Source: JAPULR01 sp965238215 (lineage in GTDB: Bacteria; Chloroflexota; Dehalococcoidia; Lucifugimonadales; GCA-2712585). From it: a stretch of 64,000 nucleotides of DNA. The position numbers and the translations under genes are program-made. Every line of letters begins with the position of its first letter. Position 1 is the stretch's first letter. Shown piece after piece: positions 9,245 to 17,736 of the stretch. The stretch lies in assembly GCA_965238215.1 (NCBI GenBank), contig OZ250180.1, positions 2,170,001-2,234,000 on the forward strand, given 5' to 3'. Under the pieces are notes generated by a model, which worked only from the letters and a program-made list of their open reading frames with translations, did no database searches and was not told where the DNA came from.

Positions 9245-11527
9245 CTATCCTCTGGTTACCTTGACTATAGCTTCCTCTTGGCTGGGAACAAAGGCGGGAA
9301 CGGTGCCTTCGAACTTGGGAATGGGGGAATTCTCCCCCGTGGGAACTATTCTTATGCGAGTGGAGGCCCAAGCCAGCGACTGGGTCTCCTCTTCCAACGG
9401 AAGCCCGATTAGATGAAGGGGATTCCCGCCCCGTCCCCTGGAGTACCGGAGGGAGGCGGTATGCCCCTGTCCTACGGGGATGCCGATGACGTTGGGCGGT
9501 ACGGCGGGATGATGATATATCTGGGCGACGAAGGACTGTCCGTTGGCGCCTTCCACGCGAACGAAATCTCCCTCCCGGAGGCCAATGGCGTCGGCGACGA
9601 GGCTGCTTATCTCAACCCAGGTGGTCCAGGCCACGGTTGTGAGGGGGTCGGAGCTGGACTGGAGCCAGGGGAGATGGGCGCCGCTGCCGTCGGTGAGGGA
9701 GACGGTCTGGAAGGGGATGAGATTGAAGGTGTTGCCGCCCGTGGGGCCGGTTATGACGGGTTCTTTGGCGCGCCCGGCTATCTCTGCCAGGTTGGGCATT
9801 GCCGGGGAGGAGTCGGCTGTAGCGTCCCTGTCCCACCATCCGCCCTGCTGGAGGAGACTGTTCCAGAAGGAGTTGAAGTCCGGTTCCCGCACGGAACCCC
9901 TGTCCAGAGCGTGGATTTTCCGGGCCTGGTCTTGCAGGAGATGGTGGTAGGTGGGCATATTGAGGGGGGATGCGCCGTCGATGCCCATCTCCCGGGACAG
10001 TTGGAGCAGAACGTCGCCGAAGCCCATGGGGTTCATGCCGGGGAGGGGATTGACCACGGGCTGCTGCATTCCGATAACTTCAAAGCCGGGGCCTGGGGTA
10101 GGAACGTCGTCGCCCCAATCTTCCAGGGGGGCTCTCTCGGGCAGAATCAGGTCGGCCATCTCCGTCGTTTCGTCGAGGAAGGAGGAGAAGCTGGCGACGA
10201 AAATATCGTCCCGGTTTAGCCGTTGGCGGAGACCGATTTCCTGGGGCATGTCGTTGACGGGATTGACGCCACGGAGCAAGACCACGCCGGTGCGTCCATT
10301 GTCTATGTCAGCCACCGTGCGATGCCAGTCGCCGGTGGAGGCGGCCTGGATGGTCTTGGCGAGCGCCGGCACCGGCGCCGGCGGGTTGAAGACTACGCCG
10401 CCCTCGGCGCCGACGCTGCCCACCAGGAAGTTGAGGGCGAAGATGGCAGATAGGTTGAATGACCCGTTGGTGTGGGCGGCGGCGCTGGAGCCGCCGATAG
10501 CGATGCTGCGGGAGCCGTTATGGGCAAAGCTTCGCGCCAGGTCTCGGATCACCTCGTGGGGTTCCATGCCGTTGAGGGGCGGAATTTCCAGCCGTTGGGC
10601 AATTACGTTGGGCGCATAGGCGTCCAAAGCTGTCGCACCCTGGCCGCCGGTGAGTTGATTTACGCGCTCTTGAGGGGCCAGTCCCTCGGAGATGATGACC
10701 TGTGCAAGGCTCAGGGCGAGCATTCCTTCCATGCCGGGAGCGATGGGCACCCAGGTGTCGGCGCTGGCGGCGGTGAGGGAGAACCGTGGGTCGACTTGGA
10801 CGAGCGTACCGCGGTTGCGCCGCCCCAGACCCTGGCGGAACTCGCCGTAGCCCTTGGAAAACTGTACCGGAGCCTTCCAGGTTCCCAGGAAGTCCGCTCC
10901 GAAGGAGAGGACATACTGGGCGTTCTTGATATCAAAAGTAGGCATGGTCTCCTGACCCAGCACGTCTCGCATCACCTGGTCGTAGGTGGCGTCCTCCATC
11001 GGCTGGAAGGCCATGTGCCGCGCCCCGTAGGCATCGGCGAAGCCGCCAACGAGGTGGGCAAGGCTTCCGCGCAGAGGTCCGGTTACTGTCAGTACGTGGC
11101 TGTGGTCCGCCTGGGTCGTTAGATGGCCGCGAAGCAGGTTCAGGGCTTCGTCCCAAGAAATGGAGGCATATTGTCCGCTGCCCCGGGGTCCCTGTCGAAT
11201 CATAGGTCCGGCGATGCGGTCGGGGTGATAGAGGGTCTGCAGCCCCGCCTCGCATCGGATGCTGTGTCCGCCCAGATTGGTGGGATAGACGGGGTTGCCC
11301 TGAACTTTCTTGGCACGGCCCTCCATTATTCGAACCACCAGCCCCTCGGCTTCGGAGCACTGGCGGCAGATGGTGGCGTACCAGTTGTCCCTGCCGGTAA
11401 CCAGGTCTTCGGGAAGCTGAACGGGGCTTTGGGAGACGAACTCCCTCTCGTCGAAGAAGTTGCACGCCACCGCCCCCAGCGTGGAGAAGCTGGCTAGCCG
11501 AAGGAAATCTCTTCTTGTTATCTTCAT
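9245..11527 (-). CDS. actB: Molybdopterin-oxidoreductase-like large subunit (ActB N-terminal half)
   Basis: 760 residues. A Tat signal is present (MKITRRDFLRLASF). The fold is that of the molybdopterin oxidoreductase family: N-terminal CRQC near residue 53, the DPRFS..AADTWVPI segment, and a C-terminal dinucleotide-binding-like domain with LREGDFVRVEGANGQ. The N-terminal 4Fe-4S motif is incomplete: CxxC is present, the third Cys position is Glu, and a later Cys remains in SIRCEAG. Loss of this cluster, and lack of a cofactor, is known for ActB of alternative complex III. The gene lies 14 bases downstream of actA. It is split from its Fe-S domain. Confidence 0.9.
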   Translation of the reverse strand: MKITRRDFLRLASFSTLGAVACNFFDEREFVSQSPVQLPEDLVTGRDNWYATICRQCSEAEGLVVRIMEGRAKKVQGNPVYPTNLGGHSIRCEAGLQTLYHPDRIAGPMIRQGPRGSGQYASISWDEALNLLRGHLTTQADHSHVLTVTGPLRGSLAHLVGGFADAYGARHMAFQPMEDATYDQVMRDVLGQETMPTFDIKNAQYVLSFGADFLGTWKAPVQFSKGYGEFRQGLGRRNRGTLVQVDPRFSLTAASADTWVPIAPGMEGMLALSLAQVIISEGLAPQERVNQLTGGQGATALDAYAPNVIAQRLEIPPLNGMEPHEVIRDLARSFAHNGSRSIAIGGSSAAAHTNGSFNLSAIFALNFLVGSVGAEGGVVFNPPAPVPALAKTIQAASTGDWHRTVADIDNGRTGVVLLRGVNPVNDMPQEIGLRQRLNRDDIFVASFSSFLDETTEMADLILPERAPLEDWGDDVPTPGPGFEVIGMQQPVVNPLPGMNPMGFGDVLLQLSREMGIDGASPLNMPTYHHLLQDQARKIHALDRGSVREPDFNSFWNSLLQQGGWWDRDATADSSPAMPNLAEIAGRAKEPVITGPTGGNTFNLIPFQTVSLTDGSGAHLPWLQSSSDPLTTVAWTTWVEISSLVADAIGLREGDFVRVEGANGQSFVAQIYHHPAVPPNVIGIPVGQGHTASLRYSRGRGGNPLHLIGLPLEEETQSLAWASTRIRIVPTGENSPIPKFEGTVPAFVPSQEEAIVKVTRG

Positions 11528-11540
11528 TAGCGGGCTGTTC

Positions 11541-12152
11541 CTAGTAGTGGCAGGTCGTGCAATCTGTGATTCCGATGTTTTCGGTAAACATTTCGTTGTC
11601 TCTGTGACAGTCGACGCAGTCGCCCATCTTCAAGCTTCGCACCTGTTCCACCTCCACCATGTCGCGAACGTCCCCGTGACAGGTGGCGCAGGCCGACTCC
11701 AGAGGGAGTCCCTGTACTTCTGTAAGGAACCTCACGTGGGGTTCGTGGGAAAACTGAACGTGGTCGGGCAGACGATGGACTCGCTTCCAGTTTATGGGTT
11801 GGTTGTTGTTGTAGTGCTCTATGACCTTGGCCACCTCGGGAGGCGCTTGTTCTCCCTGAATGGTGGCGTGGCAGAGCATACATCCCTCCACAGGCAGAAT
11901 CGTCGCGGCGTCTCCCTTTGTGACGTTGCGGTGGCAGAAGGCGCAGTTGATGCCCTCGATGTCTACATGGGCGGTGTGCGGAAAGGCGATAGGCTGCTCC
12001 GGCGGCCCCGGGAATCCGAAGACCTGAATCGGCGTGGAGAACCAGGCGCGCATTAAGAAGATGACTACGAGGATAACGACGGCCGTGGTGAGCAGCCCTC
12101 CCAGGGCTATGGGGATGATCAGCATCTTGGGGGTGATGTATTTGGGGATCAT
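11541..12152 (-). CDS. actA: Alternative complex III subunit ActA, pentahaem cytochrome c
   Basis: 203 residues. An N-terminal membrane anchor (11-36) is followed by five CXXCH sites at about residues 70-74, 91-95, 155-159, 179-183 and 198-202. Free histidines (FPHTAHVD, FSHEPHV) can act as distal ligands. Family knowledge: ActA carries electrons from the Fe-S subunit towards ActE or the oxidase. It is followed directly by the ActB-like gene. Haem attachment would use the Ccm proteins encoded downstream in the same unit. Confidence 0.94.
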   Translation of the reverse strand: MIPKYITPKMLIIPIALGGLLTTAVVILVVIFLMRAWFSTPIQVFGFPGPPEQPIAFPHTAHVDIEGINCAFCHRNVTKGDAATILPVEGCMLCHATIQGEQAPPEVAKVIEHYNNNQPINWKRVHRLPDHVQFSHEPHVRFLTEVQGLPLESACATCHGDVRDMVEVEQVRSLKMGDCVDCHRDNEMFTENIGITDCTTCHY

Positions 12153-12272
12153 GGGCCGTCCTCATCCGTCGATGGGGGCGAGCCGGCGTGAGAGATTATA
12201 TGCAACGGCATTTTCGGTAGGGAGAGACCTTGTGCGAGGCCGCATCCCTGAATGAAGGGGTAGCTCTCCATA

Positions 12273-12569
12273 CTAGTACCAGAACCGGTCATAGAAGTTC
12301 TCAATGATATAAGCGAGGTTGACGGCCAGGGAGAGCACAGTCAGGGCAAAGGCCAGGAATACCAGTGCGGCCACTGTAAGGGAGAAGCGGAGAAGTCCCG
12401 CGCTGCTGGGCAGGTGGCCTGTGGATATGAGGGAGGGGATAACGGCATGGGCGGTGAGCATGGTCAAGGCAAAGGAGACTATCAGGCACAAATAGAACCA
12501 TAGGTTGTGAAGCAATGCGCCTATCTCCCTCCATTCGAGGGAGCCGATGGCTATGGGATCCGGGAGCAT
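12273..12569 (-). CDS. Small two-helix membrane protein leading the complex III unit
   Basis: 98 residues. An amphipathic N-terminus is followed by two or three hydrophobic stretches (about 22-48 and 58-90) and a short aromatic C-terminus (NFYDRFWY). Not recognised as a named family. It lies immediately downstream of the best promoter in this region and 120 bases upstream of actA on the same strand, so it may be an accessory subunit of the respiratory complex. That role is inferred from position only. Confidence 0.6.
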   Translation of the reverse strand: MLPDPIAIGSLEWREIGALLHNLWFYLCLIVSFALTMLTAHAVIPSLISTGHLPSSAGLLRFSLTVAALVFLAFALTVLSLAVNLAYIIENFYDRFWY

Positions 12570-12630
12570 TGCACCGCCTACTCACTCACCTATAAAAGTC
12601 CCGCTTAGGCCCCTGTTATGGGCACGTGAA

Positions 12631-12659
12631 AACTATCACACAAGCTTTTGAGGTGTCAA
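12631..12659 (-). promoter_or_regulatory. Probable sigma-70-type promoter of the alternative complex III operon
   Basis: On the minus strand TTGACA (12659-12654) is followed after 16 bases by GATAGT (12637-12632), with a TGTG extended element just before it. The predicted start is about 12625, some 55 bases upstream of the 98-codon gene. The -35 matches consensus perfectly; the -10 matches 4 of 6. Confidence 0.55.
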
Positions 12660-12665
12660 GGGTAA

Positions 12666-13655
12666 TCAGGCCTGGGCAAGGCTGGGAGATGGGTTGGATT
12701 GAGGGGAGCCGGCGGGCGATTTATGAAAGGCTGGAAGCACGTGCCGGCCAAAAAGTTCCAGTTGTTCTTGAGCTTCTCCCGCCGCACACATCGGTCGGGC
12801 GACGAATTTGCTGGCGCCGGCGTCGACGTAGTCTTGGATTAGCTTGGCGATTATTTCGGGCGGGCCAAGGGCGCAGTATTGCGAGAAGGGTATGTTGGGC
12901 CTGTGAGCGAAGACGTGCTCGCGGGCAACCTCTGCGGCCTTCTCGGGGCCGGAGGCCACGTAGAAGCCCAGCATCGTCCCCACGTGATCTTCGTCGACGA
13001 CACGATTGTGCTCCGCCGCGGTTTGGAATATCAGCTTCCGGCCTTCGTCCACCTCGGCGGGGGTGGCTTGAGATACCAGCCAGCCGTCGCCGAGTCGGCC
13101 GGTACGACGCTGGGCGGCCTTGCTTCTTCCGCCAATCCAGATGGGCGGAGAGGGTTTCTGGACGGGCTTGGGCACTATGGAGACGTCTTCAAGGGTGAAG
13201 AACCGGCCGCGGTGGGTCACGCGCTCATCCTCCCACAGGCGGCGGATTACTCTGATGGCTTCGTCGGCCCTCTTGCCTCGCCCCGCCTTTTCGACGCCGC
13301 AGGCCTGGTACTCGACGGGGTCCTCCTGGCCGAGGCCGACGGCGGGAAGGAGCCGTCCCTTGGAGAGGTAGTCAAGGGTGGCAAGCTCTTTGGCGAGCAG
13401 GACGGGATTGCGTAAGGGCAGGGCGAGGACGCTCGTGCCGAACTTGAGGGTGTCGGAGTAGGCGGCGATCATAGACAGGGCTACGACGGGTTCGAGGGGG
13501 AAGCGACCGCCCACTACCCGGTCGCTGAGCCAGATGGAATCGTATCCCCACTCTTCGCCCAAGGTTACGAGGTCACGGATGAGGTCGTGGCCTTCGGCCT
13601 CGGACGGGAAGGGGCCTGGAGCGAAGCCGATTCTGACCTTTAGGTGATTTGACAT
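12666..13655 (-). CDS. LLM-class (luciferase-like) flavin/F420-dependent oxidoreductase
   Basis: 329 residues of the bacterial luciferase-like TIM-barrel family. Typical segments are GEEWGYDSIWLSDRV, TLKFGTSVLALPLRNPVLLAKELATLDYLSKGR, LPAVGLGQ and SPPIWIGGRSKAAQRRTGRLGDGW. In Actinobacteria and Chloroflexota such proteins usually use F420 rather than FMN; which cofactor applies here cannot be read from sequence alone. Substrate unknown. It lies upstream of the complex III promoter, on the same strand but probably as a separate unit. Confidence 0.88.
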   Translation of the reverse strand: MSNHLKVRIGFAPGPFPSEAEGHDLIRDLVTLGEEWGYDSIWLSDRVVGGRFPLEPVVALSMIAAYSDTLKFGTSVLALPLRNPVLLAKELATLDYLSKGRLLPAVGLGQEDPVEYQACGVEKAGRGKRADEAIRVIRRLWEDERVTHRGRFFTLEDVSIVPKPVQKPSPPIWIGGRSKAAQRRTGRLGDGWLVSQATPAEVDEGRKLIFQTAAEHNRVVDEDHVGTMLGFYVASGPEKAAEVAREHVFAHRPNIPFSQYCALGPPEIIAKLIQDYVDAGASKFVARPMCAAGEAQEQLELFGRHVLPAFHKSPAGSPQSNPSPSLAQA

Positions 13656-13809
13656 AATGCAACAGCTAAGAAGGGTGTGAGAGGGTAGGCTTTTATTACT
13701 GACTTAGACTACGTTGCCGCTGGCAAAGAAGACCGTAGGAGCGCAGAGGAAATCTACCCGGTGAACGCTGGTTCCGGGACAGAGCCACGCGGGGTGGGAA
13801 GAAAAAGAG

Positions 13810-13872
13810 TTAGCTGCGGCTCTTGGGCTTGTCTTTGGGTTCAGGAGCGGTGCATCCGCAAGTCTGGCACAT
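13810..13872 (-). CDS. Tiny cysteine-rich peptide MCQTCGC (20 residues)
   Basis: ATG at 13872 opens a 20-codon frame (MCQTCGCTAPEPKDKPKSRS) ending in TAA. It has a plausible RBS (AGAAGAGG, 6 bases upstream) and its own TATACT -10 box (minus, 13907-13902) placing the transcript start about 22 bases before the ATG. The CxxCGC head resembles the metal-binding N-terminus of HypB-type proteins, followed by a Lys/Pro-rich tail. It may be a metal-binding or redox micropeptide. Support comes from the expression signals and composition, not from homology, which I cannot test. Confidence 0.55.
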   Translation of the reverse strand: MCQTCGCTAPEPKDKPKSRS

Positions 13873-13965
13873 GTTATACCTCTTCTCTTTGGAGTGGCCC
13901 TAGTATAGCAGGGGTCGGACAAAAGGGAAGGGGACGATGTTCAGCGCGCCCGCGTACAGAGGGGG

Positions 13966-16458
13966 TCAGCCGCGTTTGAGGGGGACTAACCGTCGCAACG
14001 CCAATCGAATGAAGGGCCATCTAAGGGCTCCCCAGGACCATCGGAGGTTGTCGTAGGCGTCATCGTCCAGATGCTTGTCTCGTCCGTAGATCGCCCTCTC
14101 GTATGCGACAACTACGGCATCTACCAGCGCAGCGTAGCGGGGCAGACGGGCGCCCAGACGTGCCCCGTACTCCGCGGGCGTCTCGTTGTCGTTTCGGGGA
14201 AGGCCGGACAATCTTGCCATGAAGCTGATGCCTGCAAAGGCCAAGACGGGAAGGCCCAACCGACGGGTGAGGAAGCCCAGGTAGAGGTTGGATGCCAGAA
14301 CGACGAGGGCGATCATAGCCAGGCCAACAAGGGGCCATAAGACGAAAGGTCGGAAGAGAAGGTCGAAGGGGCTGTTGCCTTGAGGAGCGACCGAAAGAGT
14401 ATCTATGGGACTGAATTCCAGGTCATCTAGCAGGAGATCGTCGTCGCCGGCGGGGTCTAGGTCTTCTTCGCATGCGAATACGTCGCCAAAGCACTCGTCT
14501 ATGAAGGCGGAGTTGGCAGAACCGGCAGCGGCGGTCTGGAAGCCCAGATTCTCCAGGCTGGGCTGAACGCCGGGAGGCGTGGGCTCGAACTCCACCCAGC
14601 CATATTCGGGAAAGTAGACCTCCGGCCAGGCGTGGTAGTCCTTGGTTCGGACTATCCAGGTGTTCCGACTTTCGTCCCATGCGCCGGGGGCGAAGCCCAC
14701 CACCAGCCGCGCCGGGATGTCCAGAGAACGCAGCATGGTAATCATGGCGGAGGCGAAGTAGTTGCAGAAGCCGACGCGCTGGGTCGTCAGGAACCACTCC
14801 ACGGCGTCCACGTTAGGGGGAGGCGGGATGACCTGCTCGCCGTAGGACAGCTTGTGCAGGTAGCTCTGGATGCTCATGGCAACGTCGTAGGTGTTGTCGT
14901 GGCCCTCGGCAAGGTCCTGGGCCAGGTCTCTCACCAGCTGGGGGAAGTCCGGCGGCAGCTGAAGATACCGGTCCCCAATCCAGTGAGGGTAGACGATGCC
15001 TTGTTCGTCATCGGTGCGGCTGGCGGTTCGCAGCTGCAGCGGCGTGGCGGTCGAGACGGAACCGAGGGTGGCGTAGCTGCGGGGCGGGTTCTGACGACGG
15101 GCAAACACGAGGGCGGTGGTGGGGTAGCTGCCCGCCTCCAACCGGTAAACGATTAGGTTAGCCTCCAACAGCGGGGCATCCTCAGGAGGCGGCACGGTGA
15201 AGGTCAGTCCCTGAGCCTCCAACGCCGCTTCCAGCCCCGATATCGTGGAGTTCGGGGCTTCGAGAATGCGTCCCCTGAACTCGGCTATGTCCGAAGGCAG
15301 ATAGAAGGTCTGCGGGTCGGCCAAGAAGAGGTTGAAGGCGCGTTGGGGAGAGGACTCTATGAGGCCCGATACGGTGGAGCGGATGGGGAGTCCCGCGGTG
15401 GCCACGTGGGTGTTTGAGGAGAAGAGGCGGACTTCGATGCGTACGTCATCCCGACTGGCCCCGGGCTCGGGGGCCGGAATATTGGATGGGAGGTCCTCGG
15501 GAGTGCGGGGAGCGTTGGGAATGCTGACCCAGCCCTGGGGAGTGTAGATATCGTAGACCCGCAGCCGCCATCGATGGGCCTCCGGCGAGGAGACGCGCAT
15601 GATGACAGCCTCCCCCTGTTCCACTGGACTGACGAAGGGTAGTGCAGGTTGGAGGTCGAACTTGAGCCAGCCCTTTCGGCTGGGGATGTTCTTGAAGAGG
15701 CCAGCTCCGGACTCCCAAAGTTCGAAGATTGGCTCTTCCAGCGTTGAAGCGGCGGAGGGTCGGACAGGAGCGTTGGGGGTGGGCGTAGGCCAGCTGAAGG
15801 CGACCGCTCCCAGTGATAGGACCAATCCTGCAGCCAGGGCTGCCGGCAGGAGCATTCTTCGTCCCAAGCCAGACTGCTTTTGAAGGTGGAAGAAAGCCAC
15901 GGCGGGGGCGGAGGCTATGACGTATAGGGGAAGGTGGAAGAAGTAGTCTTCGTCAAGAAAAGCGAGGGCTACGATGATGAGCAGCAGGCCCGGCAAGGGT
16001 ATGAGTATGGGCCTGCCGGAGCTGGCGAGCCGGAGGGTCAGGTGGGTGACGAACCAGGCAGTGCTCAGGAAGAAGAGTCCGAAGATGGTGTGGGCGCCGC
16101 CGTCCAGGAACGGGAGGCCGAGACCGAAGATGACGACAGCCCCGGAGGCTAGCACCAGGGGATAGCCGATTTGGCGGCTCTTGCCGGCGACGAAGCTGCC
16201 CAAGGCGAGGGCGGCGAGGATGGGAATTATCAGTGGCGGTAGGCCCCGCACCCAGTTGGCGTTTTCGATGATGCTGAAGGCGGCGTAGAGACCGAGGGCC
16301 AGCAGGATGAGACCGAAGATTTCTTGGGGGCTTGGCAACGGCCCTTGGGGGTGGTTGTCAACCTCAGCGGCGTTAAGGGGTTGGGAATACCAGTCAGAGG
16401 ACGTCTCCGCGCGGCGGAGCCTTTGAAAGTTTGACGGGTTGGGATGAGAGCCTTGCAT
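13966..16458 (-). CDS. Transglutaminase-like membrane protein (TgpA family)
   Basis: 830 residues. An N-terminal block of about seven membrane helices (about 40-240) is followed by a large extracytoplasmic part with a transglutaminase core. Cys565 lies in GFCNYFASAMITMLR and His609 in DYHAWPEVYFPEYGWVEFEPTP. A further membrane helix (about 695-725) and a cytoplasmic DUF4129-like tail follow. The family is associated with DUF58 and MoxR proteins, as here: the three genes lie head to tail on one strand. Known members are often essential, but the substrate is unknown. The start ATG lies 6 bases after the stop of the DUF58 gene. Confidence 0.9.
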   Translation of the reverse strand: MQGSHPNPSNFQRLRRAETSSDWYSQPLNAAEVDNHPQGPLPSPQEIFGLILLALGLYAAFSIIENANWVRGLPPLIIPILAALALGSFVAGKSRQIGYPLVLASGAVVIFGLGLPFLDGGAHTIFGLFFLSTAWFVTHLTLRLASSGRPILIPLPGLLLIIVALAFLDEDYFFHLPLYVIASAPAVAFFHLQKQSGLGRRMLLPAALAAGLVLSLGAVAFSWPTPTPNAPVRPSAASTLEEPIFELWESGAGLFKNIPSRKGWLKFDLQPALPFVSPVEQGEAVIMRVSSPEAHRWRLRVYDIYTPQGWVSIPNAPRTPEDLPSNIPAPEPGASRDDVRIEVRLFSSNTHVATAGLPIRSTVSGLIESSPQRAFNLFLADPQTFYLPSDIAEFRGRILEAPNSTISGLEAALEAQGLTFTVPPPEDAPLLEANLIVYRLEAGSYPTTALVFARRQNPPRSYATLGSVSTATPLQLRTASRTDDEQGIVYPHWIGDRYLQLPPDFPQLVRDLAQDLAEGHDNTYDVAMSIQSYLHKLSYGEQVIPPPPNVDAVEWFLTTQRVGFCNYFASAMITMLRSLDIPARLVVGFAPGAWDESRNTWIVRTKDYHAWPEVYFPEYGWVEFEPTPPGVQPSLENLGFQTAAAGSANSAFIDECFGDVFACEEDLDPAGDDDLLLDDLEFSPIDTLSVAPQGNSPFDLLFRPFVLWPLVGLAMIALVVLASNLYLGFLTRRLGLPVLAFAGISFMARLSGLPRNDNETPAEYGARLGARLPRYAALVDAVVVAYERAIYGRDKHLDDDAYDNLRWSWGALRWPFIRLALRRLVPLKRG

Positions 16459-16464
16459 CGCAGG

Positions 16465-17697
16465 CTAGTACACGAGGCGGTCCATGACGTTGGCCAGGGA
16501 GTGGGAAAGCCGATCGCCGCGCCGGATGACGTAGCCGTCGTAAGGCGCTGCAGTTGCGGGCGGCGCGGGCGCTTCGCCGTTGGAGGAGTCCTGAAAGCTG
16601 GCTGCGTCCAGCAGCACCGGAAGAACGGTGACGCCACGGCGATACATGTGCTGGAAGACGCCCGGACTTCCTTGAACCGGTCCCGGAGCTATGACTACGG
16701 CCAAACTGCCCTGGGGCAGGATGTGTCCCGCTTTGACCAGCAGGGAGGACAGCGGGACGTCGCCCTTGGCTTCGACCACGGAAAGGGTTTCCAGGACTTC
16801 CCAGAGATGGGCTGCTTCCCGGTGAGGGGCGATGGAGTGGAGTCGGTCCCCGTGGACCATGAGGCCCATGTTCTGGTGGGATTCGATGAGGCTCACAGCC
16901 AGGGAAGCGGCGATGGTTACGGCGTATTCTTCGGTGCTCTCCAGGCCAATGCCGTTTTGCCGGGAGGCCTGTAGGTCAACGATGAGCCAAACGGTCGTGT
17001 GGCCGCCGCTGTCGAACTCCTTGCTCATCAGCCGGTTCGCCTTGGCAGTGGAGGGCCAGTGAATCCGATTGAGGCTGTCGCTGGGGCGGTATTCCCGCAC
17101 CCGGGAGGCCGAGGCGCTGGTTCCCGGCATGAGGCTGGGCCGCCCCACGCCTCCAAAGGCGGCTGCTCCCACGGAGAGGCCGGCCACCAGGGGAATCACC
17201 TGGGGATAGACGGTGATGGTCTGCGGCTCTCCCACCACGCGTCGGATGGTGGTCAAGCCGAGCGGGTCGGAAGCGGCTACCTCCGCCGCGCCTATAGTGC
17301 TGAGGCCCCGCCGGTTCTGATGGGCCATGACGGTATGCCGGGAAACTTCCTTGGGCTTGAGGTTCAGCGTGAGGCTGCCCTCTCTGGTGGAGAGGTCCAA
17401 CATGCTGAGGCGGAGGCCCAGACGGGGAATGCCCAGTTTCTCATGGACGGTTATCCGCAGATGCAGGGGGGAGCCCACCTGAGGCCTGGAGCTGAGGCTC
17501 TCTACGCTTACCTCCAGGCCGCGGGTTTGAATCCAAGACCAAAGGTAGCTGAGGGCTGCGAGGAGCAGGCTGAGATATAGCAGGAAATATAGGGGCCGGT
17601 ATGCTGTAACCAGGGCAAGGGCCAGCAGGAGCAGGGCCGCTGGAAGGACTATGGCCAGGGTTAGGAAAGAAGGTCGGTTCATCTGTTTGCCAATCAT
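16465..17697 (-). CDS. DUF58 domain protein
   Basis: 410 residues. Two N-terminal membrane helices (about 12-60) precede a beta-rich region and the DUF58 hallmark RVREYRPSDSLNRIHWPSTAKANRLMSKEFD, split here over residues 215-245. A von Willebrand-A-like domain follows (VWLIVDLQ, with a modified MIDAS). Family knowledge: DUF58 proteins act with MoxR ATPases in envelope protein assembly or protease control. The gene sits between moxR and the transglutaminase gene. A second ATG 15 bases downstream is equally possible as the start. Confidence 0.88.
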   Translation of the reverse strand: MIGKQMNRPSFLTLAIVLPAALLLLALALVTAYRPLYFLLYLSLLLAALSYLWSWIQTRGLEVSVESLSSRPQVGSPLHLRITVHEKLGIPRLGLRLSMLDLSTREGSLTLNLKPKEVSRHTVMAHQNRRGLSTIGAAEVAASDPLGLTTIRRVVGEPQTITVYPQVIPLVAGLSVGAAAFGGVGRPSLMPGTSASASRVREYRPSDSLNRIHWPSTAKANRLMSKEFDSGGHTTVWLIVDLQASRQNGIGLESTEEYAVTIAASLAVSLIESHQNMGLMVHGDRLHSIAPHREAAHLWEVLETLSVVEAKGDVPLSSLLVKAGHILPQGSLAVVIAPGPVQGSPGVFQHMYRRGVTVLPVLLDAASFQDSSNGEAPAPPATAAPYDGYVIRRGDRLSHSLANVMDRLVY

Positions 17698-17736
17698 TGA
17701 AGCCCGCGGGGGCCGGTCGATGTTGCGGCTCGACCG

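Noticed and set aside
13704..13922. 72-codon minus-strand frame over the micropeptide
   Set aside because: No RBS and no motif; the 20-codon frame in another register has better signals.
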